From Chitinophagaceae bacterium (GTDB taxonomy: Bacteria > Bacteroidota > Bacteroidia > Chitinophagales > Chitinophagaceae), in contig CANGYR010000008.1 in assembly GCA_947458275.1 (NCBI GenBank), positions 60,431 to 124,430 on the forward strand: a stretch of DNA of 64,000 nt. The letters run 5' to 3'. A model generated the notes under the pieces. The model had not been told where the DNA came from. It searched no databases and was given only the letters and a program-made list of their open reading frames with translations. Position numbers and translations under genes: made by a program. Positions 10,001 through 18,116 of the stretch are shown piece by piece. Each line of letters opens with the position of its first letter. The stretch's first letter is position 1.

Positions 10001-12182
10001 AGGATGCCAGAAACCCAATACTGCCGCGCTGGTTGGCCAACACGTATTTTTCAGAAAGTGTAAGATTGCCGCTCAAACGAAGCGGATCAAAAATGTAGAA
10101 ATTACCGGCACTGCAACCGCTCACATTGAAAAACGGATATTTGCCGGGATTATTATACAGTTCAGGATTGCTCAGGTTAAATTCAAAAGTATTGGCAGAT
10201 GAGTGCCCGAAATAACCAACAAAGGCCAGCCCCTCATCAAAAAGTTCTTCAATACGCTGACTGCTGACTTGCTGTACTGCGCCTGTAGAAGTTTTTGTAA
10301 AAGTCTCCACATAAGCACCAAATGAAGTATCCGTTACTATGTTCTTGTAGGAATTCATGTAAGAATTAAAAGTAAAATTCTCGCTGTCTTCTTTTCCACC
10401 AGCAACATGCATGAAATTTTTCATCCATGCCTGTTCTCCAACAGATGACCTGGGTGTTCTTTGCGCCGACTCATATTGTTTTATTTTTTCAAGATATTGA
10501 TGAACTTCGGTTCCATTAATGGCAGCAAGCCTTCCAATAGGAACCAGTGGCATTGCGAGTGCGGGAGTAGCTGACAATAAAATGTCTGATGCCGGCCAAC
10601 CAAAAGTTGTAACAAAGTTCAATTTATCTGAAAGCGGATTAGATTCGTTCTGTCTCTGATCGGTATAAGCTACCCCTCTGCCTATGATGAAAACATTTTC
10701 AGGTTTTGGAGAAAAATTAGAACTGGCAAAACGGATAAAATCTCTTACCGCAGATGGATGATGCTTTATGCCAAAACCAAACTGATCCGTCAGTTCGTTT
10801 ATATCACATACTATTGCTTTATGAGAACCTCCTTCAACAGAGCTTCTGTATTTTTTATAATCATCAACATAGTTCTTACCGCTGCCATCATTGAACAAAG
10901 CAGGATGAGAAATAATCAAATAATCACCCTGATTCGAAGCAGTCGAATAGTTAAGGAATTTTTTGTTTTCAAGTGATGTAATGGAAAGCGTTTTATCCTG
11001 ACTCAACAAAATAAATGCTCTGCTGACGGACGAAGGAGGTAATACAAATTTTACTTTTCCAGACGTGGATGCAATTTCACCAAGATATCTGTTGCCGGTT
11101 GTTTTATCATACAGCACAGGTGCTGTTGCACCATGATTGAAATTATCTATAACCAAATAGTTCCCCGAAGGAGAAGCCTCCAGATTAAATTCAAAAAAAT
11201 CGGTTCCGGAGAAATTAAATGTTGACGGATAGGTTATGCCAATACTTGAAACAACCATGCGGTCAAACTCTACGGAAGAGGTACCATTGACATAAGCCTG
11301 TAAATTATTGCTTTGAATCAGAGACAAGGGCAGATTTTCTATATTCAATCTTTTGTAATCAAAATTAGACATGGCTGCCTGTGATGAATATGGAGCAGCA
11401 GTTATTTCAGTCTGAAATAATTTTACCCGGATATTTCTTGAATTAGGTGCACAACCGGCTGCATTGATTCTTACTGAAAGACTGTTGGGCGGGCCATCAT
11501 TAGACACGTTAAGATTTTTGAACTCAGTCAATAAATCGCAGCAGGGATAAATATCATTACTGGACCAACCTTCTCCCGGATCATAAGCGGAAGAATACAC
11601 ATACTCTCCTACCGGCCTGGCTTCCCCTCTGTTTATCTGACTTTTGTAGTAAAAATCAACCGAACGCATAAAATATGCATCAGGAGTTGTATTTGCCGGT
11701 GCCGTATTTAATGACTGTGCATATCTCAGATTTCCACCTGAAGGATTGACCGTTAAAAAATAAGCGACCGTATCTGTCTCCAGACTGTATTTATCCGCCA
11801 ATTGAAAGTCGGGCTTGCGATACAATTGCAAATCGGCTTTTCCGTCGTTGGCCTGTCCTAAAAATTCTATGTAATCATTTGCGCCAAACAAACCGGAACT
11901 AACGGAAGTGTATATACGCACCTCTTTCCCATTTCGCCACAATTGAAAATGACTTGAATTAGCAGTGCCTAAACCGGCAGAAGCCAAAACTGATTGCGGA
12001 ATGCGACACAATATATCATTCGCAATGCGAAATTTGTAATAGGTCTTATTGTAGTCTATCCAGCTGTTGTTCAACTGAGACTTACCATGAAAAGACAACA
12101 ATAACATCAATGAAGCGAAAACTGTCTTGATGTATATTTTGTTCCTTTTATAATTCATATAATTAGTTTGAAGATTTTTCAT
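7041..12182 (-). CDS. Type IX secretion system sortase, PorU2-like (C25 family)
   Basis: 1713 residues with an N-terminal signal-like segment (IKTVFASLMLLLSFHGKSQ). A C25 (gingipain-like) peptidase domain spans roughly 420-800: catalytic His660 in GYFGHSSANT and Cys690 in NVSGCSAGNFY. After it come CARDB-like and other Ig-like domains, and a FlgD-like C-terminal domain (YPNPFTTSTAFVFTV). PorU is the sortase that cleaves type IX C-terminal signals at the cell surface; this version is several hundred residues longer than classical PorU and matches the PorU2 group. It is followed by a terminator and preceded, six bases away, by a PorV-like gene, so the two are probably one operon and one surface complex. 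Confidence 0.85.
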   Translation of the reverse strand: MKNLQTNYMNYKRNKIYIKTVFASLMLLLSFHGKSQLNNSWIDYNKTYYKFRIANDILCRIPQSVLASAGLGTANSSHFQLWRNGKEVRIYTSVSSGLFGANDYIEFLGQANDGKADLQLYRKPDFQLADKYSLETDTVAYFLTVNPSGGNLRYAQSLNTAPANTTPDAYFMRSVDFYYKSQINRGEARPVGEYVYSSAYDPGEGWSSNDIYPCCDLLTEFKNLNVSNDGPPNSLSVRINAAGCAPNSRNIRVKLFQTEITAAPYSSQAAMSNFDYKRLNIENLPLSLIQSNNLQAYVNGTSSVEFDRMVVSSIGITYPSTFNFSGTDFFEFNLEASPSGNYLVIDNFNHGATAPVLYDKTTGNRYLGEIASTSGKVKFVLPPSSVSRAFILLSQDKTLSITSLENKKFLNYSTASNQGDYLIISHPALFNDGSGKNYVDDYKKYRSSVEGGSHKAIVCDINELTDQFGFGIKHHPSAVRDFIRFASSNFSPKPENVFIIGRGVAYTDQRQNESNPLSDKLNFVTTFGWPASDILLSATPALAMPLVPIGRLAAINGTEVHQYLEKIKQYESAQRTPRSSVGEQAWMKNFMHVAGGKEDSENFTFNSYMNSYKNIVTDTSFGAYVETFTKTSTGAVQQVSSQRIEELFDEGLAFVGYFGHSSANTFEFNLSNPELYNNPGKYPFFNVSGCSAGNFYIFDPLRLSGNLTLSEKYVLANQRGSIGFLASSHFGIPPFLNFYNTSLYNSFSKKMYGSTVGQQMLKVLQDLGAPNANLDFFRRIHAEEINLHGDPALKINYFAKPDFVIEDAMVKISPNIITVADNSFNVDIAIKNIGRAVGDSIWVSVKRKLPNDEIKVLYDKLIPSTRNTDSIKLTVPISPKTDKGLNKLIVELDYTNRFDEAFETNNSVTKDFYIFEDELRPVYPYNFSIVNKQNIKYVSSTANPVSGVRQYVMEVDTTELFNSAFKKTYNQSGVGGIVEFAPSNITFKDSTVYYWRVAMVPNNNQLYIWNGYSFVYLSQSSAGFNQSHYYQFLKSDFNKMSLNAERKFEFNKRPRSLIIRTGLFPYFNYDRININLDFEQLETYGCVDFYNPIGYNNLQVYVFDTTTLLPWRNINDASNKGKYGSNFVCPDGSTPDDPSRAFFEFNYADPISRKSAMDFLDLIPDGKYVALTNLGRKTDRKFFIDQWKDDTLSLGQGKSLYHKFKSIGFSKIDSFYKNLPFLYFYKKGNADFTPTQIIGPFDSSYIDQTFFLNSSESEGSLTSPVYGPVKSWTSLHWDATTKDPSIEDTAKVQVWGVKKDGGSVLLATVAPAKDTTLAFVDAAVYPFLKLVVTNKDLKYVTPAQLKYLTINATLLPEGAVAPSVLFKSKDTLEQGEPIDFKIAFKNISETPFDQLIKVKFVLTDQDNVPHVIDVPKGKALVAGDTLTLSNVIDSKKYPGKNSLFVEFNPDDDQPEQFHFNNILFKDFYVRPDKFNPLLDVTFDGVHILNKDIVASKPQILIKLKDESNFLELKDQSLLNLQLRYPDQTIRTFEYGDTMRFIPADLTQGENAASIDFRPYLPEDGEYELIVTGKDVVGNKAGNLEYKVVFNVINKAMISNLLNYPNPFTTSTAFVFTVTGATVPQNIRIQILTVTGKVVKEITKQELGPIHIGRNITEYKWDGTDMYGQKLANGVYIYRVITNNNGQSLEKYKADGDNTDKFFNKGYGKMYLMR

Positions 12183-12188
12183 TTACAA

Positions 12189-13304
12189 TTACTGTTGTAC
12201 TGTTCTTTCTTTCCTGATAAAATTATATCTGAGAGAAAAAACATGGGTATATAATGGATTGTTTTGATTTGCCAGATTGGAAAAAGCATAGTCTATGGTC
12301 ACATTTTTAATTTTAAATCCGGCACCCATGCTTGGCTGATAGATCCATACTTTTTTCTGATTGAGTGTGTCTCCGTCAGATAATGCTTTCTGAAAATTGT
12401 TGATACCTAATCTCACAAAAAATACATCTTTTACAGTAGCTTCCAGACCAATGCGGGGGTCTGCGCTTATTGGATTTGAACTGATGACAGTATTTCTTTT
12501 TCCATCAAAAGTCAAATCTATATTTGCCTCGGCGAGTAGTTTGACCGACTTGCCCAGTTTAAAATCATATCCTCCTCCCAAAATTATTCTTGGAGAAGTC
12601 ATCTCTGTTGATCTTACCGGAATTTCATTATTGGTCAGGTACAGCACTTCTTTTTCTCTTTCAGTGAATTTAAATGACCATGCATTGAAAGTAGTTGTCA
12701 AATCTCTTGCCACAATTCCCAGCCGCCATTTATCCTTACGCATTTGAACACCGGCGTCTATACCGAACCCCCAGGCAGAAGCAAATTTTCCCACTTTCCT
12801 GTAAACAATTTTTGCATTGGCACCATAGCTGATCAGCGTATTTTCTGATTGCTTGTATGTTTGGGCGTAGGAAAAAAGGAAAGCATAATCTGCTGATGAA
12901 AACGTCTGAATATTGTTGTAATTGATTGTCCCATCCGGCTCCACCAAAAAGAGGGTATTGGGAATATCATCTACGGCAAATCTCAGTATAGAAAAACCCA
13001 GTGTTCTTTTGTTGTTATCCACCGGAATAGCCAATGAAGCGTAATCGTATTTGGCAATACCGGCGAAATAATCTGCGTGCATAATGGAAAGATTCGGATT
13101 GTCTTTTACCGAAACCAATCCTGCAGGATTCCAGTAGCCTGCCGTTGCGTCATTTACTGAAGCAATTTGGGCATTACCCATTCCCAATGCCCTCGCACCC
13201 GCTCCTATGTTGAGAAATTCGTTGGAATATTTTCTGAACTGAGAAAACAATTCAGCAGGTAAAAAAAGTGCGAGACAAACAATAGCCGCTTGCAGTCGGT
13301 TCAT
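12189..13304 (-). CDS. PorV/PorQ-family outer membrane beta-barrel, PorV2-like
   Basis: 371 residues. Signal peptide (AAIVCLALFLPAELFSQ), then the family start FLNIGAGARALGMGNAQIA and DATAGYWNPAGL, typical of the FadL-like PorV/PorQ barrels, and an amphipathic C-terminal strand ending in the aromatic FSLRYNFI. PorV shuttles T9SS cargo from the translocon to the sortase PorU. Six bases from the porU2 start, which supports a dedicated PorV2-PorU2 pair. A TAAATTTG box lies upstream (13380-13387). Confidence 0.85.
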   Translation of the reverse strand: MNRLQAAIVCLALFLPAELFSQFRKYSNEFLNIGAGARALGMGNAQIASVNDATAGYWNPAGLVSVKDNPNLSIMHADYFAGIAKYDYASLAIPVDNNKRTLGFSILRFAVDDIPNTLFLVEPDGTINYNNIQTFSSADYAFLFSYAQTYKQSENTLISYGANAKIVYRKVGKFASAWGFGIDAGVQMRKDKWRLGIVARDLTTTFNAWSFKFTEREKEVLYLTNNEIPVRSTEMTSPRIILGGGYDFKLGKSVKLLAEANIDLTFDGKRNTVISSNPISADPRIGLEATVKDVFFVRLGINNFQKALSDGDTLNQKKVWIYQPSMGAGFKIKNVTIDYAFSNLANQNNPLYTHVFSLRYNFIRKERTVQQ

Positions 13305-13379
13305 ATGAAATGGATAAATGATAAATATTGTTGACAGGAAGCGCGAAACCCACTGCTGGCAACCAAGCTTTTAGGTTGT

Positions 13380-13387
13380 CAAATTTA
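13380..13387 (-). promoter_or_regulatory. Candidate -7 box for the porV2-porU2 operon
   Basis: TAAATTTG on the minus strand, about 75 bp upstream of the porV2 start, matches TAnnTTTG; the -33 region is T rich but has no TTG at the right distance. Confidence 0.4.
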
Positions 13388-13521
13388 CAACTAAAATATC
13401 TTGAAAAACGAATATTTGGAGGGAAAAAGCACGTATTTTAACGGAGGGTTCAACAGAGTTTTCTTTTCAAATTCAGTTGAAACTGCTTATGTTTGGTTTA
13501 AATCACTGCGTTGGCAAAAAC

Positions 13522-13675
13522 GTTTAACGTCCAACGTTCAATGTTCATGAGGTCTGCATTTTAACTCGGAACTTTGGACATTGGACGCGGAACGCTGCAC
13601 TGGCTTATGGTTTAAAGGTTGTATTTGACATTGCCGATTCGCCGAATTGTCAAATCGCCGAATCGTCACATCGGC
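13522..13675. repeat. Intergenic word repeats (7-bp and 8-bp periods) before tyrS
   Basis: In the 420-bp gap between porV2 and tyrS, bases 13522-13546 read GTTTAAC GTCCAAC GTTCAAT GTTC (period 7), and 13569-13594 read GAACTTT GGACATT GGACGCG GAACGC, the inverted counterpart. Then 13632-13675 repeats octamers such as GCCGAATT, GTCAAATC and GCCGAATC. I see no gene in the rest of this gap. Confidence 0.65.
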
Positions 13676-13724
13676 TTATTCATTATTTTTACATACTTTT
13701 TATAGTCATAATAACTTATAATTC

Positions 13725-15005
13725 ATGTCTGATTTTATCAACGAACTGAAATGGAGGGGAATGATTCAGGATATAATGCCCGGAACGGAGGAGCAACTGA
13801 AAAAAGAAATTACCACGGCTTATGTTGGATTTGACCCTACGGCCGACAGTCTACATATTGGCAGTTTAGTTCCTATTCTGCTGTTGGTGCATCTTCAGAA
13901 AGCCGGACACAAACCCATCGCACTAGTTGGCGGTGCAACCGGTATGGTAGGCGATCCATCTGGCAAAAGCGAAGAAAGAAATCTGCTCTCAGAAGAAGTA
14001 TTGAACTATAATGTGGCTTGCGTAAAAAAACAACTGGAACAATTTTTGAACTTTGACCCTTCTCTTCCCAATGCCGCTGAATTGGTCAACAATTACGACT
14101 GGTTCAAAGGCATCAGCTTCCTTGAATTTATCAGAGATACCGGTAAACACATCACCGTCAATTATATGATGGCGAAAGACAGTGTAAAAAAACGGCTGGA
14201 AGGCGAAAGTGGAATGTCATTCACTGAATTTACTTATCAACTGGTGCAGGGATATGATTTTTACTGGTTATACAACAATAAAAACTGTAAACTCCAAATG
14301 GGCGGTAGCGACCAGTGGGGAAATATTGTTACAGGTACTGAACTGATTCGCAGAAAATCCGGCGGCGAAGCTTTTGCTTTCACCTGCCCTCTGATAAAAA
14401 AATCCGATGGAGGAAAATTCGGAAAAACAGAAAAAGGAAATATTTGGTTGGACCCTCAAAAGACATCTCCCTATCAGTTTTATCAGTTCTGGCTAAACGC
14501 ATCCGATGAAGATGCTGCCGGATGGATAAAAATCTTTACGTTTATTGGCAGAGAGGAAATTGAACAAATCATTCAACAGCACCAGACTGATCCTTCTCAG
14601 CGCCTTTTGCAGAAAAATTTAGCCGAGGCCGTCACCGTTTTTGTTCATGGAAGGGAAGAGTATGAAAAGGCACTTGAAACCACGCAGAAACTTTTCTCCA
14701 ACCAAAAAGCACCTGCCGAAAGCTTGAGCGTAGAAGATCTTGAATCCATAGAAGGTATTGTAAAATCATCCTATCCGCTCGAAAAAATACAGCAAGGGAC
14801 TGAAGTTCTGAACTTTTTAACGGAAACAGCCATTTTTGAGAGTAAAGGTGCTGCAAGGAAGATGTTACAGAATGGCGGCATCAGCATCAACAGAACAAAG
14901 CTTTCTGATATACAATTGGTGGTTAATTCTGCTCATTTACTGCATGATAAATTCATTCTGGTACAGGTAGGAAAGAAAAATTATTACCTGGTTGTGGCAG
15001 AATAG
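13725..15005 (+). CDS. tyrS: Tyrosyl-tRNA synthetase
   Basis: 426 residues. Class I signature LHIGSLVP near residue 45 (HIGH-like), [17 protein letters not shown], the tyrosine-pocket segment [12 protein letters not shown] and [11 protein letters not shown], and a KMSKS-like loop (KFGKTEKG). A C-terminal S4 RNA-binding domain follows (about 360-426, [20 protein letters not shown]). Full family length. It is followed after 73 bp by tRNA-Gln in the same direction. No SD; the leader is AT-rich. Confidence 0.97.
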   Translation: MSDFINELKWRGMIQDIMPGTEEQLKKEITTAYVGFDPTADSLHIGSLVPILLLVHLQKAGHKPIALVGGATGMVGDPSGKSEERNLLSEEVLNYNVACVKKQLEQFLNFDPSLPNAAELVNNYDWFKGISFLEFIRDTGKHITVNYMMAKDSVKKRLEGESGMSFTEFTYQLVQGYDFYWLYNNKNCKLQMGGSDQWGNIVTGTELIRRKSGGEAFAFTCPLIKKSDGGKFGKTEKGNIWLDPQKTSPYQFYQFWLNASDEDAAGWIKIFTFIGREEIEQIIQQHQTDPSQRLLQKNLAEAVTVFVHGREEYEKALETTQKLFSNQKAPAESLSVEDLESIEGIVKSSYPLEKIQQGTEVLNFLTETAIFESKGAARKMLQNGGISINRTKLSDIQLVVNSAHLLHDKFILVQVGKKNYYLVVAE

Positions 15006-15078
15006 TTCCAAAAAATCTTTTGGAACATCTTTTTACAAGTCTTATTTTTGCAATCCCAAATAATTTTGGGAAAATGAT

Positions 15079-15149
15079 TGGGTTATGGTGTAACGGTAGC
15101 ACTACAGATTTTGATTCTGTCTGTCTTGGTTCGAATCCAGGTAACCCAA
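15079..15149 (+). tRNA. tRNA-Gln (TTG)
   Basis: Acceptor TGGGTTA/TAACCCA, D arm GTGT..GCAC, anticodon stem ACAGA/TCTGT around TTTTGAT (anticodon TTG), T loop TTCGAAT. Discriminator A. A terminator follows directly. Confidence 0.95.
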
Positions 15150-15156
15150 CAATAAA

Positions 15157-15184
15157 AAATGCCACGAAATCGTGGCATTTTTTG
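15157..15184 (+). terminator. Intrinsic terminator of tRNA-Gln
   Basis: AAATGCCACG/CGTGGCATTT with an AAAT loop and a T run, eight bases past the tRNA. Confidence 0.85.
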
Positions 15185-15250
15185 CGTTTAGAGGTTTAAT
15201 TCGCTGACGCTGGTTTAAGGGTTTAGAAATATCCCAAACCCCAAACGCGC
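15185..15250. repeat. Word repeat (GTTTAGAG-type octamers) behind tRNA-Gln
   Basis: Left half GTTTAGAG GTTTAA and GTTTAAGG GTTTAG, right half CCCAAACC CCAAACGC; the halves are inverted relative to each other. It starts directly at the terminator T run and ends at the 3' end of the convergent secreted-protein gene. Confidence 0.55.
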
Positions 15251-15262
15251 GCAGCGCATACA

Positions 15263-16258
15263 CTACTGCATTATCAAATTCGTAGGAAGCAACAACTCTT
15301 TCCCCTGAGCAACAGTAAATTTTGCCTTGGGAGAAACGGTGTACTCAATATCCAGATTGCAACGTCCATTTACCTGTGGATCAATTATGACAAAAGTATT
15401 TTCCGGCAGCGGATTTGGCGGAGCAGCTCCACATTGCCAGTTGGCATCTGTAGAAAAATTTCCGTCTCCAACAAAACGATATACATTATCTGTCAACCCA
15501 TCACAATCATCATCCACACCATTGCCACAAATCTCCTGAGTTCCTGTTGTGCATCCTGCCACTTCAGCATATTTGATATTATCCACTACATCATTGTTTT
15601 TAAATGTTCTTGTCCAGACTTCCATCCACACTCCCTGATATGCACAAATATTTGGAGGATATGTGTCATCAAAGCCGGTTCCTACGGAGGAATTATTGAT
15701 GAAAAGCGCCCAGTTGTTGTTCTCCCTCGTCACCTTAACAGTAAATGTACTGTTGGAAAATCCTCTGGAAGCACTGACTATTACTTTGGCAATATTGCCA
15801 TTGTCTATTCTTCTTAAGCTAATTCTTCCATCTGTATGATTGTAAACTACATAGTATCCTGAAGCAGTAATAGGATCCGGACTTGCATCCGTCATATAAA
15901 AGAAGTAAGCATCAAATTGTCCGGATTTAGTACTCTCAGGTTTAAACTGACACTCCCAGGCGTTGCACACTTTTGTAAAAGGAGTTGATATTCTGTTACT
16001 GCTATCTGTTGTAAAAAGTCCGTTTGAAGAGTTGTAGTTATTGCCATCAAAGGCACTCGCTACCGTAAATCCTCCATTTATAACGGTCCATACGGCCGCA
16101 CTGTTTCCCGTTCCACCATCAAAAGTCCCATCTTCAAAGTCATCCAGAATAGTAAATGTCTGCGCTCGGGAAGATAAAAAGAAGGTTGTTGTAATAACAA
16201 TCATCAAAACTTTAGAGATAATCTTTCTTCCGAAAGAAAAGTTGAAAGAATTTTTCAT
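15263..16258 (-). CDS. Secreted protein of unknown function with a CGNGxDDDCDG motif
   Basis: 331 residues with a signal peptide ending FFLSSRAQ. Residues about 35-235 look like a lectin-like jelly-roll domain (FEDGTFDGGTGN, WECQFKPE, VYNHTDGRISLRRID, VKVTRENNNWALFING-like strand, VDNIKYAEV). Then EICGNGVDDDCDGLTD, the Asp-rich motif of the MopE-like putative metal-binding family, and a short tail (NPLPENTFVIID). It lacks a recognisable type IX sorting tail at its C-terminus, which may mean it was shortened; the gene end touches a word repeat. No specific function can be given. Confidence 0.7.
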   Translation of the reverse strand: MKNSFNFSFGRKIISKVLMIVITTTFFLSSRAQTFTILDDFEDGTFDGGTGNSAAVWTVINGGFTVASAFDGNNYNSSNGLFTTDSSNRISTPFTKVCNAWECQFKPESTKSGQFDAYFFYMTDASPDPITASGYYVVYNHTDGRISLRRIDNGNIAKVIVSASRGFSNSTFTVKVTRENNNWALFINNSSVGTGFDDTYPPNICAYQGVWMEVWTRTFKNNDVVDNIKYAEVAGCTTGTQEICGNGVDDDCDGLTDNVYRFVGDGNFSTDANWQCGAAPPNPLPENTFVIIDPQVNGRCNLDIEYTVSPKAKFTVAQGKELLLPTNLIMQ

Positions 16259-16333
16259 AATGTATCTTGAAATTAAATTATTAAAGATTAATCTATTGCG
16301 AAAATAATGAATTAAAGATATTCTGATTTGGGT

Positions 16334-17980
16334 TTATTTAATTACCTCTTCAATTACCTTACCCAGACAACCACTTGGCATTTGAATGCTCAGCAAAGCA
16401 GCGAGTGTTGGAGCTATATCAGCCATATGTACTTCCCGGTGGGATTTGCCCGGGACTATCCCCCAACCGTACCACAGCAGAGGTATATGAGCATCATAGG
16501 GATTCCAAAGTCCATGGGTGGTGCCTGTTTTTTCTCCTTCAAAATAATTGGGCGCCATAATAATCTGAATGTCGCCACTTCTTTTAGGCAAATAACTGTT
16601 CTCCACCCTTTTCTTTATATCGGAAGGGATATTAGTTTCTGAAGTTTCAGACAAATCAAACGCATGAAGCACATAATCTTTTTTATTCAACAGGCCCGCA
16701 ATAAATTCTTTGATATCAGAAAAACTTCCGGATATATTTTCGTCTATGTATAACTGTGAGTTGTCTATTTTTAGGATTGCTTTTTTTATGCCATATCGTG
16801 CCTCAACAGAATCATTCAGCTCCTTAACCAAATCTCTAGGATTGATACTTCCTGCGGGAATTCGATGCTCCCGAAGAAATCCGGGAACATGTGATACTCC
16901 GTGGTCTGCAGACAGAAATATTAAATAATTACCCTTTCCAATTTGAGCATCCAGGTAGTTTATAAAATCAGACAGCTCTCTGTCAAGTCTGAGATAATTG
17001 TCCTGTGCCTCCACAGAATTGGGACCAAACACATGACCGATATAATCAGGAGAAGAAAGACTTACCGCCAGAAAATCAGTTGCGTCATTTTTGCCTAATT
17101 TTTCATTTACAATAGATGCCTTGGCAAAATTCAATGTGTACGTATTACCAAAAGGAGTATATCTCAGCGCTTTATATTTTTCATCTTTTATCAAATCCAA
17201 CCGATGAGGAAATGAATCGGATTTCTCTCCGGGTATCGACCCTTCATAAGTAACATGGTCTTTTGAACTCATGGTGTATTGTTCTATTGGTAACAACGTA
17301 TTCCATGGCGAAGTGAAATAAACATCAGGTCTTTCTTTCACATTATAATCATTTACCCAAGTAGGCAATGCATTCATATAGTATGTGCTGCTGATCCAAC
17401 TTCCGACAGACTCATCATACCAGTAAGCTGCATTGGCGCTGTGTCCCGCAGGCAATATAGCACCTCTGTCTTTTAAGGATATGCCAATCACTTTACTTTT
17501 AAAGTTGCTGCTCAACCGAAGCTCATCTGTTATAGTACCGGCTAGCATATTCTTCGGACTCATCTTACCTGCGGAAGAATTACTGCCTACAGAACTAACT
17601 GAACTATCATCCGTACAATACACATTTTTACCCGATTTCTTATCGTACCAGTTGTTGCCCACTATTCCATGAATGGAGGGAAAACTGCCGGTATAAATAC
17701 CTGTATGCCCAACAGCAGTATAAGTTGGCAAATGAGTTATCATAGTATTCTCACAACTGAATCCTTCATTCATTAAACGATTGAATCCTCCCCTGCCATA
17801 CAACTCTTTATAACGGTATAAATAGTCCCAGCGCATTTGATCTATCACCAACCCTACTATCAGTTTTGGTTTTGATGGCGCCGGCTGATTTTTTTTACTG
17901 CCGGTTTTTTGCTGAGCAATAGATTCCGTCATGGTTGCTGTGAAAAAAAGCAGTAAAAACAAACACATTATTCTGTTCAT
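16334..17980 (-). CDS. pafA: Alkaline phosphatase superfamily protein, PafA-like
   Basis: 548 residues with a signal peptide (LFLLLFFTATMTESIAQ). Motifs of the periplasmic PafA phosphomonoesterase are present: metal ligand D47 (VIDQMRWD), nucleophile T88 in LPTYTAVGH, the K170/R172 pair in SLKDRGAILPAGHS, VSLSSPDYIGHVFGP and LSADHGVSH (second metal site), and GTTHGLWNPYDAHIPLLWYG near the C-terminus (last His ligand). The K/R pair distinguishes PafA from diesterases of the fold. It likely releases phosphate from organic esters outside the inner membrane. A TATATTTG box (17995-18002) lies 15 bp upstream. Confidence 0.88.
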   Translation of the reverse strand: MNRIMCLFLLLFFTATMTESIAQQKTGSKKNQPAPSKPKLIVGLVIDQMRWDYLYRYKELYGRGGFNRLMNEGFSCENTMITHLPTYTAVGHTGIYTGSFPSIHGIVGNNWYDKKSGKNVYCTDDSSVSSVGSNSSAGKMSPKNMLAGTITDELRLSSNFKSKVIGISLKDRGAILPAGHSANAAYWYDESVGSWISSTYYMNALPTWVNDYNVKERPDVYFTSPWNTLLPIEQYTMSSKDHVTYEGSIPGEKSDSFPHRLDLIKDEKYKALRYTPFGNTYTLNFAKASIVNEKLGKNDATDFLAVSLSSPDYIGHVFGPNSVEAQDNYLRLDRELSDFINYLDAQIGKGNYLIFLSADHGVSHVPGFLREHRIPAGSINPRDLVKELNDSVEARYGIKKAILKIDNSQLYIDENISGSFSDIKEFIAGLLNKKDYVLHAFDLSETSETNIPSDIKKRVENSYLPKRSGDIQIIMAPNYFEGEKTGTTHGLWNPYDAHIPLLWYGWGIVPGKSHREVHMADIAPTLAALLSIQMPSGCLGKVIEEVIK

Positions 17981-17994
17981 ATAAAATATTTAAG

Positions 17995-18002
17995 CAAATA
18001 TA
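17995..18002 (-). promoter_or_regulatory. Candidate -7 box for pafA
   Basis: TATATTTG on the minus strand, 14 bases before the ATG, matches TAnnTTTG. No convincing -33 element. Confidence 0.4.
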
Positions 18003-18067
18003 AAGACGCCCTGTGTTTAACCCCACATTGCATACTGCCAAGTTATGAGTTTTAGCATCAAAACCTT

Positions 18068-18075
18068 AATTTTGC
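18068..18075 (+). promoter_or_regulatory. Candidate -7 box for the alpha-oxoamine synthase gene
   Basis: TAATTTTG, 41 bases before the ATG, fits TAnnTTTG. The -33 TTG is missing. Confidence 0.4.
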
Positions 18076-18116
18076 AAGGTATATTTACCATTAATTAACT
18101 GACAAACCTTATATCA

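Noticed and set aside
14953..15165. 70-codon minus-strand ORF over the end of tyrS
   Set aside because: Shadow of tyrS and the tRNA-Gln gene.
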